Shown one piece after another: positions 1 to 7,779 of a DNA stretch of 43,436 nucleotides. Below the pieces are notes generated by a model. It was given only the letters and a program-made list of their open reading frames with translations, had not been told where the DNA came from and did no database searches. The translations under genes and the position numbers were made by a program. Numbering within the stretch: the stretch's first letter is position 1; every line of letters starts with the position of its first letter. The stretch lies in the IMG/VR virus record IMGVR_UViG_3300029985_000073, positions 1 through 43,436 of that record; one strand, 5' to 3'. The stretch comes from a virus.

Positions 1-26
1 AGAAGTTCTTTTTTAGCACTATCCAT
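1..26 (-). CDS. 5' end of an unknown gene, cut by the window edge
   Basis: An ATG on the minus strand at 26 opens a frame reading MDSAKKEL before the window ends. It follows the stop of the upstream gene by 5 bases and keeps its direction, as in the rest of this leftward gene string. Nothing can be said about function. Confidence 0.45.
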
Positions 27-31
27 ATAAA

Positions 32-673
32 TTATTTTTTAATCGAGCTTAGAATTTTTTTGGACTTGTTAAGTAACAACACTTCACGCATCGTGAGAAA
101 TGGACGTTTTGAATATGTCTCACAAAGAGATTCCAACTTCTGGACTTTTTCATGTTCCGGCGTCAATTTCTCATCCACTTCAATGTCAACTTCGCCGGAT
201 TGTGGTGAAACTCCACCAGAATTTGAGGCGTCGATATCCATCTCTGTCTTGTGGCTTTTTTCGGTCTCGCCAGACTGAATTTGATGTGGATGTTCTTCTT
301 CAGATGTAGACGGCTCATCATTTTTTAATTTCGATGGGTCGTTTAGTTCGGAGTTTTCAGGAGTTTTATCGACAATCTCACTGTTATTTTTTTCGTTGTC
401 GATTGGCTCGTAACCTGAGAGTGCATTTTTAGATGGAACCTCACCGGTTGCGGTGGTGCTCGTGGATGACCCCTTAACCGCAATTCCAATTATATTTGGA
501 GATACTACTTTTGCGTCTTGAGGACTTGTGAGTGGATTGTCCTTGGCGGCGGGGGTGTTGGTGTCGGAATTGGCATCGGCTGGATTTAATGGGTTCTTGT
601 TAGACTCATTATCCGTATTTAATACGAACTCGTTAAGCCCGCCAGTTTTAATAAAGTATTTGTTATTGCTCAT
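32..673 (-). CDS. Low-complexity hydrophilic protein, possibly virion or assembly related
   Basis: A 213-residue protein not recognised as any named family. Residues about 20-170 are rich in Ser, Thr, Asn, Pro, Glu and Asp and look disordered. Only the N-terminus (MSNNKYFIKTGGLNEFVL) and the C-terminal 45 residues, with a basic end, look folded. It has its own -35-less promoter-like motif 4 bases before the ATG, shared with the next gene upstream. That motif and the MSN start suggest a late, virion or prohead role; this is inference from context only. Confidence 0.75.
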   Translation of the reverse strand: MSNNKYFIKTGGLNEFVLNTDNESNKNPLNPADANSDTNTPAAKDNPLTSPQDAKVVSPNIIGIAVKGSSTSTTATGEVPSKNALSGYEPIDNEKNNSEIVDKTPENSELNDPSKLKNDEPSTSEEEHPHQIQSGETEKSHKTEMDIDASNSGGVSPQSGEVDIEVDEKLTPEHEKVQKLESLCETYSKRPFLTMREVLLLNKSKKILSSIKK

Positions 674-677
674 GTAT

Positions 678-687
678 TATAAATATA
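678..687 (-). promoter_or_regulatory. -35-less phage promoter motif (class II)
   Basis: TATATTTATA on the minus strand ends 4 bases before the ATG at 673. No TTGACA-like box lies 15-18 bases upstream. The same decamer recurs at about a dozen starts here. Its reverse complement contains the T4 late box TATAAATA, but the orientation relative to the gene is opposite to T4. Use as a late promoter is inferred. Confidence 0.55.
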
Positions 688-715
688 AACACAATGAGCT
701 ATAACGCCAATATTA

Positions 716-1312
716 TTAATCTAATTTATCTTTAAAATCAAGCTTCCGTTTATTTTTATTGGCTACCGACTCCCTAAATGCATCTATAATGCGGGAATCA
801 ACGTCATACTTGTTTTCATGTGCCTTAAACATATCAGCAAATATTTTCTTAGTTTCTGAAATATTAACTCCGCCACGTATATCGTCAGTATTCATATTTT
901 CTCGTATATTTTGGGTAATTGCATCTTCTGATGAGTTGAGTTGGTTTAAATCCCGATAATAATGTGGGTCTTTTCTTAAATTTCCAATTACAATGCCCTT
1001 AGCCACTGCCTTGTCTTTTTTAATCATTTTACCCATTTCATACTGAAGACCACTTATTACATCGTCTGGGGTTGGAGTTTCTTTCTTTGACATTATTTGA
1101 TTAACTCCGGCCTTTAACTCCGCAGGAGAAACCAACCCTTTACTTGTGTTGCTAGTAGACCCCATTGCCTTATTAGCATTGCTTCCCTCAAAATGGTCTG
1201 GGTCTTGCACGGCATCTGGACTCGAATATGTCCCATAAGAACCCCCAAGTCCCGACATTCCTCCGGCTCCGCCACCACCACCCTCAAAATTATTTTCTCG
1301 TATATTACTCAT
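716..1312 (-). CDS. Gly-rich N-terminus phage protein of unknown function
   Basis: A 198-residue protein. Residues 9-30 are very Gly-rich, residues 30-60 are polar and disordered, and the rest is a mainly helical, charged domain (about 60-198). It resembles conserved hypothetical proteins of large myoviruses in style, but I cannot name the family. A class II promoter motif ends 4 bases before its ATG and 42 bases separate it from the downstream gene, which has its own motif. Late expression and a structural or assembly role are inferred. Confidence 0.75.
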   Translation of the reverse strand: MSNIRENNFEGGGGGAGGMSGLGGSYGTYSSPDAVQDPDHFEGSNANKAMGSTSNTSKGLVSPAELKAGVNQIMSKKETPTPDDVISGLQYEMGKMIKKDKAVAKGIVIGNLRKDPHYYRDLNQLNSSEDAITQNIRENMNTDDIRGGVNISETKKIFADMFKAHENKYDVDSRIIDAFRESVANKNKRKLDFKDKLD

Positions 1313-1316
1313 ACAC

Positions 1317-1326
1317 TATAAATATA
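1317..1326 (-). promoter_or_regulatory. -35-less phage promoter motif (class II)
   Basis: TATATTTATA followed by GTGT and then ATG at 1312. The GTGT-ATG junction is repeated at 34990-34996 and closely at 39484-39491. No -35 box is visible upstream. Confidence 0.55.
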
Positions 1327-1351
1327 CGAGATAATATCAAATAAATAATTA

Positions 1352-1588
1352 TTATGCCTTATTTCCGTCTCTATCTACGGTGGTAAAGAAGTATTGCAGT
1401 CCCTTTGATTGGACAAATGCAACCACATTCTTTCGTTCCATAATCGGGATGTAATTCACTTTAAATTCCAATGTGGGACATCCGGTTTCGGGATGGTTGA
1501 CATAAATAGTTGCGTCTCGGAACCATTCTTGTTTTCCAAAATTGCTAACTACCTCGTTTAATATCTGCTTTTGTTTTTCTTCAATCAT
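1352..1588 (-). CDS. Small conserved-looking phage protein, unknown
   Basis: A 78-residue soluble protein containing a segment reading ATIYVNHPETGCPTLEFK and then a hydrophobic KNVVAFV strand; likely a small alpha/beta fold. Family not recognised. It is the last of a leftward series starting with the clamp loader, with a 6-base gap to the gene upstream, so co-transcription with replication genes is likely. Confidence 0.65.
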   Translation of the reverse strand: MIEEKQKQILNEVVSNFGKQEWFRDATIYVNHPETGCPTLEFKVNYIPIMERKNVVAFVQSKGLQYFFTTVDRDGNKA

Positions 1589-1594
1589 AACTGT

Positions 1595-1795
1595 TTATCC
1601 TTGTATTAGTTGTTTTCCCGATTTTTGTTCGTTTACTTTGCTTTTCGAGAGTAATATCTTATGAATTTCTATTGCTTGCTCCCCATCAAATTGATAATTA
1701 GTTCCCTCAGAAACTAATTTTAAAATTCGACCGTCATCGTCATAAAAAAAATAACTTACTTCATTTAAATTTAATGGTTTAATCTTTTGGTTCAT
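1595..1795 (-). CDS. Small protein, probable paralogue of its upstream neighbour
   Basis: A 66-residue protein. Its centre (a tyrosine/aspartate strand, a D-G turn, a second strand, then a helix ending HKILLSKS) matches the layout of the gene at 1792-2016, suggesting a tandem duplication. Its ATG overlaps the stop of that gene by 4 bases (ATGA), indicating translational coupling. Function unknown. Confidence 0.65.
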   Translation of the reverse strand: MNQKIKPLNLNEVSYFFYDDDGRILKLVSEGTNYQFDGEQAIEIHKILLSKSKVNEQKSGKQLIQG

Positions 1796-2016
1796 ACTTT
1801 GTTTGTTTCGGTTAATAACTGTTTTTTATTGGATTGAGTATATATATCATCCATGGAGATTAATAATTGATAAATTTCTTCGGTATACTGTTTCGGGACT
1901 GGTTGAGGATTGCCATCAACCGAAATCACCAATATCTTTGTGTTTGGATTATAATCAAACTGACCAACTTTTGATAGGTCAATCATTTTTGTCTTATCTG
2001 TATTATACCATTTCAT
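1792..2016 (-). CDS. Small protein, probable paralogue of its downstream neighbour
   Basis: A 74-residue protein starting MKWYNTDKTKMIDLSKV. It has a FDYNPNTKILVISVDG beta-hairpin followed by an amphipathic helix (YTEEIYQLLISM), the same order of elements as the gene at 1595-1795. It begins one base after the clamp loader stop and is probably translated from the same mRNA. Function unknown. Confidence 0.65.
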   Translation of the reverse strand: MKWYNTDKTKMIDLSKVGQFDYNPNTKILVISVDGNPQPVPKQYTEEIYQLLISMDDIYTQSNKKQLLTETNKV

Positions 2017-2017
2017 A

Positions 2018-2977
2018 TTATTTCTTAACTGTTTCTATAATTTTATGCATCGCCGCAACAAACGTAATCTCACGCTCAAATACCAATGAACTTTGATATA
2101 CTGCCTCAGCCAAATTTAGAATAACCTCAGCGGCATTATTGCCAGAGTAGTCATCAACCTTATTAAATAAGTATTTGTAAACTTCATCATAATTTGAAAA
2201 TGCGGCGTCCATAACTAATTGGCGGATTTCTTTAAACGCATCTCTATTACTCTTGGATGATTTTAATAATTCGACCAATTTAACTTTATAGTCGTGGTCG
2301 AGGGAACTTGACTTTGTAAGTATCAACGTTCCATCTACTGATGATTGTTGGGTAAAATTAGTTATTTTACGGATATCTGGATAATAACTATTGACTATAA
2401 ATGCCACGTCTTCTTTCTGAAAGATAATCTTCTCGGAAGTTAGTATTTTGACAATAAGTTTCATCACGTCAATCTTAGATGGTGGCTTAATTTCGAATGA
2501 TTGACATCTAGAAGTTATCGGTTCAATTATCCGTTCTTTATAATTTGCAGTTAAAATAAATCTAACATTGGCAGAATAAGTCTCCATTAAATTACGCAAT
2601 AGGCACTGAGCCTCTGGCGATACTCGGTCAAACTCATCAAGTAGAATTATCTTTAGTGGCTGAACCCCCATAGTCATTGCAAAATCTTGAACCTTGTTCC
2701 TCATTGAGTCAATACCAGTCTCGTCCGAGGAATTTACTATTAATGAGTCACATGGGATATTCTTAATTAATAGTTTGGAAAGACTGGTCTTACCTGTTCC
2801 CGCAGTTCCAAATAAAAATAACTGAGGAGTTTCTTTATTTTCAATCCATATTTTGGAAGATTTTACAATATCATCACTACCAATAAAGTCTTCCAATTTG
2901 TCAGGTCGGTATTTTTCCGCCCAGATACTTGAAGTCTTACTTGGGTCTTCTTGCTCTTCTAGTTCAAATTTAAACAT
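2018..2977 (-). CDS. Sliding-clamp loader large subunit (AAA+ ATPase, T4 gp44 type)
   Basis: A 319-residue AAA+ ATPase of the RFC/gp44 clamp-loader family, which uses ATP to open the clamp ring and place it on primer-template DNA. Visible motifs: WAEKYRP near residue 20 (typical of RFC proteins), Walker A GTAGTGKT at 57-64, Walker B ILLDEFD with D114/E115, sensor-1 TAN near 143-145, and the arginine-finger SRC at 156-158. Length equals T4 gp44 (319). It overlaps the 74-residue gene upstream by 8 bases and shares the early promoter at 3231-3258. The clamp is encoded nearby at 4243-4995. No obvious T4 gp62-like small subunit was recognised. Confidence 0.93.
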   Translation of the reverse strand: MFKFELEEQEDPSKTSSIWAEKYRPDKLEDFIGSDDIVKSSKIWIENKETPQLFLFGTAGTGKTSLSKLLIKNIPCDSLIVNSSDETGIDSMRNKVQDFAMTMGVQPLKIILLDEFDRVSPEAQCLLRNLMETYSANVRFILTANYKERIIEPITSRCQSFEIKPPSKIDVMKLIVKILTSEKIIFQKEDVAFIVNSYYPDIRKITNFTQQSSVDGTLILTKSSSLDHDYKVKLVELLKSSKSNRDAFKEIRQLVMDAAFSNYDEVYKYLFNKVDDYSGNNAAEVILNLAEAVYQSSLVFEREITFVAAMHKIIETVKK

Positions 2978-3194
2978 ATAATTTGTTATAATCTACTAAT
3001 TCTTCATATTTTACCACGTGCCTCTTACATAAATCGGATAAATTATTATACCACGCATCTCGTTCCATATACGATGAAAACAATCGTTGATATGTTAATT
3101 GATGAAGTTCATATGCCGAAATATCAGTCTGAATATTAAGACGATATGCATTGACTCCAATCTTGGGCTGTTTCTTTCTAAATATTTTAAACAT
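2970..3194 (-). CDS. Small basic protein upstream of the clamp loader
   Basis: A 74-residue basic, Tyr-rich protein starting MFKIFRKKQPKIG; family not recognised. It overlaps the clamp-loader start by 8 bases and is the first gene after the promoter at 3231-3258, so it is co-expressed with the clamp loader. A small clamp-loader accessory role is conceivable from position, but nothing in the sequence shows it. Confidence 0.6.
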   Translation of the reverse strand: MFKIFRKKQPKIGVNAYRLNIQTDISAYELHQLTYQRLFSSYMERDAWYNNLSDLCKRHVVKYEELVDYNKLYV

Positions 3195-3230
3195 ATTATG
3201 GTTTAATTTTACAAATGTTATGATATAATC

Positions 3231-3258
3231 ATTATATCAGATAGTATGGGATTAACAA
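3231..3258 (-). promoter_or_regulatory. Sigma70-type early promoter for the clamp-loader genes
   Basis: TTGTTA (3253-3258), 16 bp, then TATAAT (3231-3236) with a TG extended -10 on the minus strand. It leaves an unusually long 36-base leader here. The -35 overlaps the last codon region and stop of the HNH endonuclease (stop at 3252-3254), so the endonuclease gene ends inside the promoter. Confidence 0.55.
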
Positions 3259-4172
3259 CTTATTTTATCCCCTTTTTCTAAATTTCCAATAGAAGTCATA
3301 TCACCATTTTCTCTAGCTATTGCCGTCGTAGCCCATAGTGGTTGAATGTTAGTATAATGAACTGCTTTTAAAAATTCTTCTCTGTTTGTCAAATCAAAGG
3401 AAGAAAGAGGAATAATATGGTCAAGATGCCAAGCATTTCCATAATTCTCCCACGTCATTCCGGTTATAAATTTACCAGAAATATAATGTTTAAAGTATTT
3501 TAATGAGCAGCCTAAATCCTTGGCGGCAGAACCAACCTTAGTTTTTCCTCGTATTGCTTGCCACATCCGAATTCTTAAATAACATGATAACTTATATGGT
3601 ATATCGCTCTGCAACCTAAGGCGTCTCCGCATGTTTATTCTATCTCGATTTTTTGATGCATATTCCTTAATTTTATCCTTATTCTTTAGATAATACTCTT
3701 GATTTCTTTTATTTCTAAAAATTCTATTCTTTATTCCCCAGTCTTTTGCGTATGCTTTACGTTCGGATATATGATTTTTATAATATTCTTTATTTCTAAT
3801 ATCTATATATTCTTTATTTTTTAAATAATATAATGATTGTTTACGTCTTATCGATTCTTTATGTGTTGCTATGTATGTGCGTTCATATTCTCCCCGCTGT
3901 TCTCGTGTTTTAAATCTGTATTCTTTATCTTTTTGTTTTATCTTTTCTATATTTTTATTTCTATAATCTATAAAATATTGCGTATTATTTTTTCTAAAAT
4001 TTCTACTACGTGCATTGTTTTTCTCTTTATTTTTTAGATGCCACATTGCCCTTTTTTCTTTTAGAGTTAAAGTAACTCTGCATTCTTTTTCGTTTACATT
4101 CTTCTCTATTTTTTGCATAGTAATCTCGCCGCCACTTACGTTGGGCGATTTTAAGTTGTTCTCTTGTTTCAT
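3252..4172 (-). CDS. HNH homing endonuclease with basic YY-repeat N-terminus
   Basis: A 306-residue free-standing HNH nuclease. Residues about 45-190 are repeats of lysine/arginine-rich helices with YYLKNKE-like motifs, as seen in many phage and giant-virus HNH proteins. The HNH core is near the C-terminus: HLDHIIPLSS, then NIQPLW. The ATG at 4172 lies inside the MGRKK leader ORF (4027-4191), in its +1 frame, and has no ribosome site of its own. Either internal initiation or a +1 shift near 4027 joins the two; residues after the leader stop continue the same kind of basic repeat. It sits between the clamp and clamp-loader units. Confidence 0.85.
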   Translation of the reverse strand: MKQENNLKSPNVSGGEITMQKIEKNVNEKECRVTLTLKEKRAMWHLKNKEKNNARSRNFRKNNTQYFIDYRNKNIEKIKQKDKEYRFKTREQRGEYERTYIATHKESIRRKQSLYYLKNKEYIDIRNKEYYKNHISERKAYAKDWGIKNRIFRNKRNQEYYLKNKDKIKEYASKNRDRINMRRRLRLQSDIPYKLSCYLRIRMWQAIRGKTKVGSAAKDLGCSLKYFKHYISGKFITGMTWENYGNAWHLDHIIPLSSFDLTNREEFLKAVHYTNIQPLWATTAIARENGDMTSIGNLEKGDKISC

Positions 4173-4191
4173 ATATTTTTTTTCGTCCCAT
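4027..4191 (-). CDS. MGRKK leader ORF of the HNH cassette
   Basis: A 54-residue, highly basic peptide (MGRKKIYETREQ..., then RRDYYAKNRE). A class II motif runs directly into AAGGAG, giving a good Shine-Dalgarno site 11 bases before this ATG. It is therefore the best-supported translation start of the cassette. It ends at AAA-AAA-TAA within the HNH ORF, which is in the +1 frame. Related leaders occur at seven other loci in this window. Function unknown; a DNA-binding or regulatory role, or the N-terminus of a frameshifted nuclease, are the options. Confidence 0.6.
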   Translation of the reverse strand: MGRKKIYETREQLKIAQRKWRRDYYAKNREECKRKRMQSYFNSKRKKGNVASKK

Positions 4192-4205
4192 AATTAGGTT
4201 CTCCT

Positions 4206-4215
4206 TATAAATATA
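4206..4215 (-). promoter_or_regulatory. -35-less promoter motif plus Shine-Dalgarno of an endonuclease cassette
   Basis: TATATTTATA on the minus strand followed immediately by AGGAG and then, after 10 bases, the ATGGG start at 4191. An almost identical arrangement lies at 6141-6150, and a close one at 9833-9842. Confidence 0.55.
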
Positions 4216-4242
4216 TAACAAACAACAAAAAACTCCATACAA

Positions 4243-4995
4243 TTAAGATTTATTATTACTAAATTGATAATAGTTACATGTAAACGTTGGATTCTTAAAT
4301 GATATATGTATCATATTCTGAGCATTGTTAATAAATAATACTCCACCGGCCATATCGGAATTCGATTTCAAAATTTCACATATATTCTTAATCGGGAATT
4401 GCATTGCCGAGGTTAGTTTATTCTTAACGGAGTCCGTGGGTGGCGTTAGACGTATTTTATTTGAATTTGAAGTTAAATACCCAAACACCATTTCAAATAC
4501 ATTTTTCTTATTCATTCCAACCGCAAATAAATCAACATCCTTCAATGCCATTTTAGACTTTATAATTTTTTCAATAAGGTCGTCAGTCAAGGGAATAATA
4601 ACGTCTGGAGCCGGAAGTGCGTCCACATTCTTCGGAACTGCATCGATTGATATTGGGTCTGCCGCTGCACAGTAGACTTCACAATCAACATCATTGAGAG
4701 TAACTCCTAATACTCTGTCCCCGCTGTCGGTCTTATTCACCGCCATGGTAATATCTTCTCCAAAAGGTTTTAACATTCCCTTCATTTTATCAACATCACC
4801 CACGCAAATAATAGCATCATCAATCCCAAATCCATCAAAATCATTTAAAATTACGTCTACCATAAAACTACGATTGTCGCATACAGCACGAGCATGTAGA
4901 GTTTTATTAGCGGCTGTATATTTGAGTTTAACTTTTGGAATTACACCTTCCAAACTAAACTTTTTTATAAATAATTCTAGAATTGATTTTTTCAT
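4243..4995 (-). CDS. DNA polymerase sliding clamp (T4 gp45-like)
   Basis: A 250-residue protein identified as the processivity clamp by its repeating beta-strand architecture, acidic character, length close to gp45 (228 in T4) and location beside the clamp loader and polymerase. Recognisable elements are an N-terminal helix (LELFIKKFSLEG), strands in VCDNRSFMVDVILNDFDGFG, and a second-domain helix PLTDDLIEKIIKSK. Sequence conservation in this family is low, so the call is by pattern and context. It has its own promoter at 5005-5033. In T4-like phages the clamp also activates late transcription, which would fit the two promoter classes here. Confidence 0.8.
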   Translation of the reverse strand: MKKSILELFIKKFSLEGVIPKVKLKYTAANKTLHARAVCDNRSFMVDVILNDFDGFGIDDAIICVGDVDKMKGMLKPFGEDITMAVNKTDSGDRVLGVTLNDVDCEVYCAAADPISIDAVPKNVDALPAPDVIIPLTDDLIEKIIKSKMALKDVDLFAVGMNKKNVFEMVFGYLTSNSNKIRLTPPTDSVKNKLTSAMQFPIKNICEILKSNSDMAGGVLFINNAQNMIHISFKNPTFTCNYYQFSNNKS

Positions 4996-5004
4996 TTATA
5001 TGAT

Positions 5005-5033
5005 ATAATAGCATTTATACTCTATAGAGTAAA
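5005..5033 (-). promoter_or_regulatory. Sigma70-type early promoter of the clamp gene
   Basis: TTTACT (5028-5033), 17 bp, TATTAT (5005-5010) on the minus strand, 9 bases before the ATG at 4995. The expected transcript start falls within about 3 bases of the ATG. The upstream endonuclease gene stops 2 bases beyond the -35. Confidence 0.5.
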
Positions 5034-5034
5034 C

Positions 5035-6108
5035 TTATTTTAATTTCCGTTCCAATATTTTATCGATTGACATTATCTCTCGATACGAAATTCTAATCAA
5101 TCGTATGTTATTTTTCACACAATATTCATTTTTAATTCTATCCCGTATTTTTTGACGTTTAAATTCTTCATCCGTCATAATATGACCTCTAAGATTACAT
5201 CCTTTTTTATAATGTTGCTTTCCATCAAATTCTATTAATATATTTTTAATTGGAATATAAAAATCAAATATCAATTTTAGATTTGTTTTGGGATTTCTAC
5301 AATCGGAATATTTCTTTTGATGTATGTATGGTATATTCTTAAACCGTAAGAATTTTAATATTTTAAGCTCTCCTTTAGATGTTTTGCATTTCGGACATCC
5401 CCTTCCACTTAAATGGTCAACCGGCGTTTGTAGGAATTTGGTGCTGCATTTATTGCATATGATATCTACTTTTGTTTTTGCGTTTTCATATTTCACATAC
5501 TGATAATTATAATCATCACCATGAATTCCGATTGCTTTAATAATAAATTCATCTGTATTAGAACTGATTGCCTTAGCTCGGTATTGGATAGCACAGTCCG
5601 AACATCCATGTCCGCTGAGATGCTGGTTTGGGGTTTGCTCAAATATTTTTCCACATGTATTACACTTAATCGTTACTGGTGTTCTAGAATTGACATATTC
5701 AACAGATATATAATCGTAACTGTTATTATGCATCTCAGCGGATTTAGATATAAAAACATCGGTTGTTAATCTACGTTTAAGTCCCATAGCTATAAAGGAA
5801 CAATCACGACATCCTTTACCACTTAAATGATTGCTTGGTGTCTGTTTAAACGTCTTTCCACATGAGTTGCATTTTATACTGACTGGTGTGAGACTATTAG
5901 TATATTTAACATCATCATATGTAAATTTATCTCCATGCAACTCAATTGCCTCTTCTATAAATTTATCTTGCCAACATAACTTACACATTTTTCGAAACTT
6001 TTTTCCAGTATGCTCGCATTCTCTTTTCGGAGAGTTCTTTTTTGTGTCGTTGATAATACAACCTGTTATCTTTTTGTTTAGCGTCTCGTTGCTGTTCGAG
6101 TGTTTCAT
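5035..6108 (-). CDS. Zinc-ribbon repeat plus Vsr-like homing endonuclease
   Basis: About 357 residues from the ATG at 6108. The N-terminal two thirds hold four Cys-pair modules: one CEHTG...CKLC, then three repeats of the form Y-N-T-V-I-C-C-G-F-Q-P-HLSG-GC-C. Each repeat carries a helix ending in HGD or HNN. The C-terminal domain has FDFYIP, LIEFDGKQHY and a following D-R-K-N-E-Y helix, the pattern of Vsr-like (EDxHD, I-Bth0305I-type) nucleases. The frame stays open to 6156, but that ATG precedes the promoter motif, so I reject it. The chosen ATG lies inside the leader ORF at 5981-6127, +1 frame. Inserted between the clamp and a block of small genes. Confidence 0.82.
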   Translation of the reverse strand: MKHSNSNETLNKKITGCIINDTKKNSPKRECEHTGKKFRKMCKLCWQDKFIEEAIELHGDKFTYDDVKYTNSLTPVSIKCNSCGKTFKQTPSNHLSGKGCRDCSFIAMGLKRRLTTDVFISKSAEMHNNSYDYISVEYVNSRTPVTIKCNTCGKIFEQTPNQHLSGHGCSDCAIQYRAKAISSNTDEFIIKAIGIHGDDYNYQYVKYENAKTKVDIICNKCSTKFLQTPVDHLSGRGCPKCKTSKGELKILKFLRFKNIPYIHQKKYSDCRNPKTNLKLIFDFYIPIKNILIEFDGKQHYKKGCNLRGHIMTDEEFKRQKIRDRIKNEYCVKNNIRLIRISYREIMSIDKILERKLK

Positions 6109-6127
6109 ATTTTTTATTTCTTCCCAT
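5981..6127 (-). CDS. MGRNKK leader ORF of the Vsr-like cassette
   Basis: A 48-residue basic peptide (MGRNKKYETLEQQ..., NRLYYQRHKK, KRMRAYW). A class II motif merges into AAGGAG, followed by ATG 11 bases on. It ends inside the nuclease ORF, which lies in the +1 frame. The RMRAYWKK segment matches leaders at the other cassettes. Confidence 0.55.
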   Translation of the reverse strand: MGRNKKYETLEQQRDAKQKDNRLYYQRHKKELSEKRMRAYWKKVSKNV

Positions 6128-6140
6128 AATTGGTTCTCCT

Positions 6141-6150
6141 TATAAATATA
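6141..6150 (-). promoter_or_regulatory. -35-less promoter motif plus Shine-Dalgarno of an endonuclease cassette
   Basis: TATATTTATA directly followed by AGGAG on the minus strand; the leader ATG follows at 6127. The block from the motif to the ATG is nearly identical to that of the HNH cassette at 4191-4215. Confidence 0.55.
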
Positions 6151-6191
6151 AAACACTTATCATAAAATACTGATTATTTTTATTTATTTTT

Positions 6192-6380
6192 TCATTTTTG
6201 TTCTTCGTGAAAGTTATATTCTTGAGCATCTTGTGCCGAGTCAAATACTAATTCTGCGGCGTTGGTCATTTGTTCTATTAGCTTTGGATGAATTAATTGT
6301 TCCCACAATCCATCTTCACAACCATCAATTATTACTCTATTAATGGCTCTTTGTAATTTTACTTTTAATTCTATATTCAT
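6192..6380 (-). CDS. Small acidic protein, unknown
   Basis: A 62-residue helical protein with a WEQLIHPKLIEQM segment and an acidic C-terminus. The ATG overlaps the upstream stop by 4 bases. No family recognised. Confidence 0.6.
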   Translation of the reverse strand: MNIELKVKLQRAINRVIIDGCEDGLWEQLIHPKLIEQMTNAAELVFDSAQDAQEYNFHEEQK

Positions 6381-6607
6381 AAATTTTGAAATTCGACGTT
6401 TAGAATATCGATTTGATTTTCCAATACTTTTTTATATTGTGATTTAAAATCTACCATATGTCCTAACATATATTTCTTAATATGGGGTGCCGCCATATAA
6501 TCAACCGGATAATCTAAATTATAATTATCAATATTATTCAATTGTAATTTTAAATCGCTTATCTGTTTTAAAATATCTTGTCCGTGTTGAAGTTGTTCTC
6601 TTGTCAT
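6377..6607 (-). CDS. Small helical protein, unknown
   Basis: A 76-residue protein starting MTREQLQHGQDILKQIS; two predicted amphipathic helices flank a Tyr/Pro-rich centre. It is ATGA-coupled to the gene at 6192-6380 and lies 31 bases after the gene at 6639-7160. Function unknown. Confidence 0.6.
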   Translation of the reverse strand: MTREQLQHGQDILKQISDLKLQLNNIDNYNLDYPVDYMAAPHIKKYMLGHMVDFKSQYKKVLENQIDILNVEFQNL

Positions 6608-6638
6608 ATTGTGAAGTATATCAACTTTTAATTCTTTA

Positions 6639-7160
6639 TCAACTTATTTTAAATTTTACGGCGTGAGTATTATGAGGAAACTTGATATTTAATTTGGGAT
6701 ATAATACTTTACCATCAATCTTAATAGTTTTAAATTTAACCGGAAACCATTTGGTAAGATGTAGCTTTTCTTTTATCCATTTCCAAGGGTCACATTCAAA
6801 TGTATGGGAAATTACAGTATCATCAGCATATAGTCTATAAAATAACTCAGTTTTCAATTTTCCAGATATATAATCTTGATATTCATTTATTTCCATATCT
6901 ATATCACTTGGAAATAAGTCATTTTCGGCCAATATTGTAAAATTATGTGCCTTCAATGACTTTTCCTGATATGTTCGTTTTTCAATTGCCAGTGCAGACT
7001 CTACCACAGGAATACCATTAAAATTACACTCTATAAAATTAAAATTTGGACTTGGACTATCATTTAAATTTTGCATTTCATTCCTTGTTAGTTGGATATA
7101 TCTTGGGACTATCAAATTAGACCTATACTCATTAATATATTTGTATATCTTGTTAATCAT
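6639..7160 (-). CDS. Unknown protein, 173 residues
   Basis: A soluble protein with no signal peptide or membrane segment. It contains SPSPNFNFIECNFNGIPVVES, followed by basic strand-rich sequence (KWFPVKFKTIKIDGK) at the C-terminal end. I do not recognise the family. Its ATG overlaps the upstream stop by 4 bases, so it belongs to the short-gene block from 8525 down to 6192. Confidence 0.6.
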   Translation of the reverse strand: MINKIYKYINEYRSNLIVPRYIQLTRNEMQNLNDSPSPNFNFIECNFNGIPVVESALAIEKRTYQEKSLKAHNFTILAENDLFPSDIDMEINEYQDYISGKLKTELFYRLYADDTVISHTFECDPWKWIKEKLHLTKWFPVKFKTIKIDGKVLYPKLNIKFPHNTHAVKFKIS

Positions 7161-7432
7161 AATATCTCCACGTTGAATTCATCACACCTACACCACTCAC
7201 CATCTTCACGTTCATCTCCAGATTTAAATCCCATTCCATTCTCATTTGGATTATCGTCGCATACTCGTATTCCACAAACATATATCCCACCACCTCCCCA
7301 ATCACCCATTGATTTTTTCCAATATTCTAACGTAATATGTTTTTTATCTGAATATGGATAATCATAATCATATACTTCCGTTCCTTCTTTAAACCAAGTA
7401 TCTTTTTTTGCCGTTAATTTAACGTATTTCAT
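7157..7432 (-). CDS. Small Gly-rich, Cys-containing protein, unknown
   Basis: A 91-residue protein starting MKYVKLTAKKDTWFKEG. It has a glycine run (MGDWGGGGIYVCG) and an acidic C-terminus ending in EWCRCDEF. The TWFKEG-EV beginning resembles small beta-barrel proteins, but no family is certain. Coupled by ATGA overlaps on both sides. Confidence 0.6.
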   Translation of the reverse strand: MKYVKLTAKKDTWFKEGTEVYDYDYPYSDKKHITLEYWKKSMGDWGGGGIYVCGIRVCDDNPNENGMGFKSGDEREDGEWCRCDEFNVEIL

Positions 7433-7779
7433 ATTCTAGTTAATTGATATGGCTCTTCTATCATCATATATTCAGACAAATAAACTTTAGACGGGCTATG
7501 CTTTTTCATCCGTATATTTTTAATTTTAATTTGAACAACATATCTATGCTGTTTATTTTTAAACTTCTTAGAGTATTTTAAACACTCTTCCCGTGTTCCC
7601 AGTGAATGGAATCCGCTCAAATATTTCTTACCATTGACTCCCTCACTTACCATTTTAATGTCGGCACGTATCCATGTATTAATAGGAAGTTTCCGAGACC
7701 CATTAATTCCATGGAATAGAGTCTTTAAGTTTCCACATTTATCTTGTTCTACTAATCTATAGGTTGTTTTTATTTCCAT
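7429..7779 (-). CDS. Unknown phage protein, 116 residues
   Basis: A basic 116-residue protein with a central SGFHSLGTREECLKYSKKF segment, a pattern common in small uncharacterised phage and bacterial proteins in which a strand-helix unit follows GFH. No catalytic motif seen. It overlaps the upstream gene by 10 bases and the downstream gene by 4. Confidence 0.6.
   Translation of the reverse strand: MEIKTTYRLVEQDKCGNLKTLFHGINGSRKLPINTWIRADIKMVSEGVNGKKYLSGFHSLGTREECLKYSKKFKNKQHRYVVQIKIKNIRMKKHSPSKVYLSEYMMIEEPYQLTRI

Noticed and set aside
5035-6156. Start of the Vsr-like nuclease at 6156
   Set aside because: That ATG lies upstream of the promoter motif, so it would not be in the transcript; the added residues are only a reading of the promoter and ribosome site.
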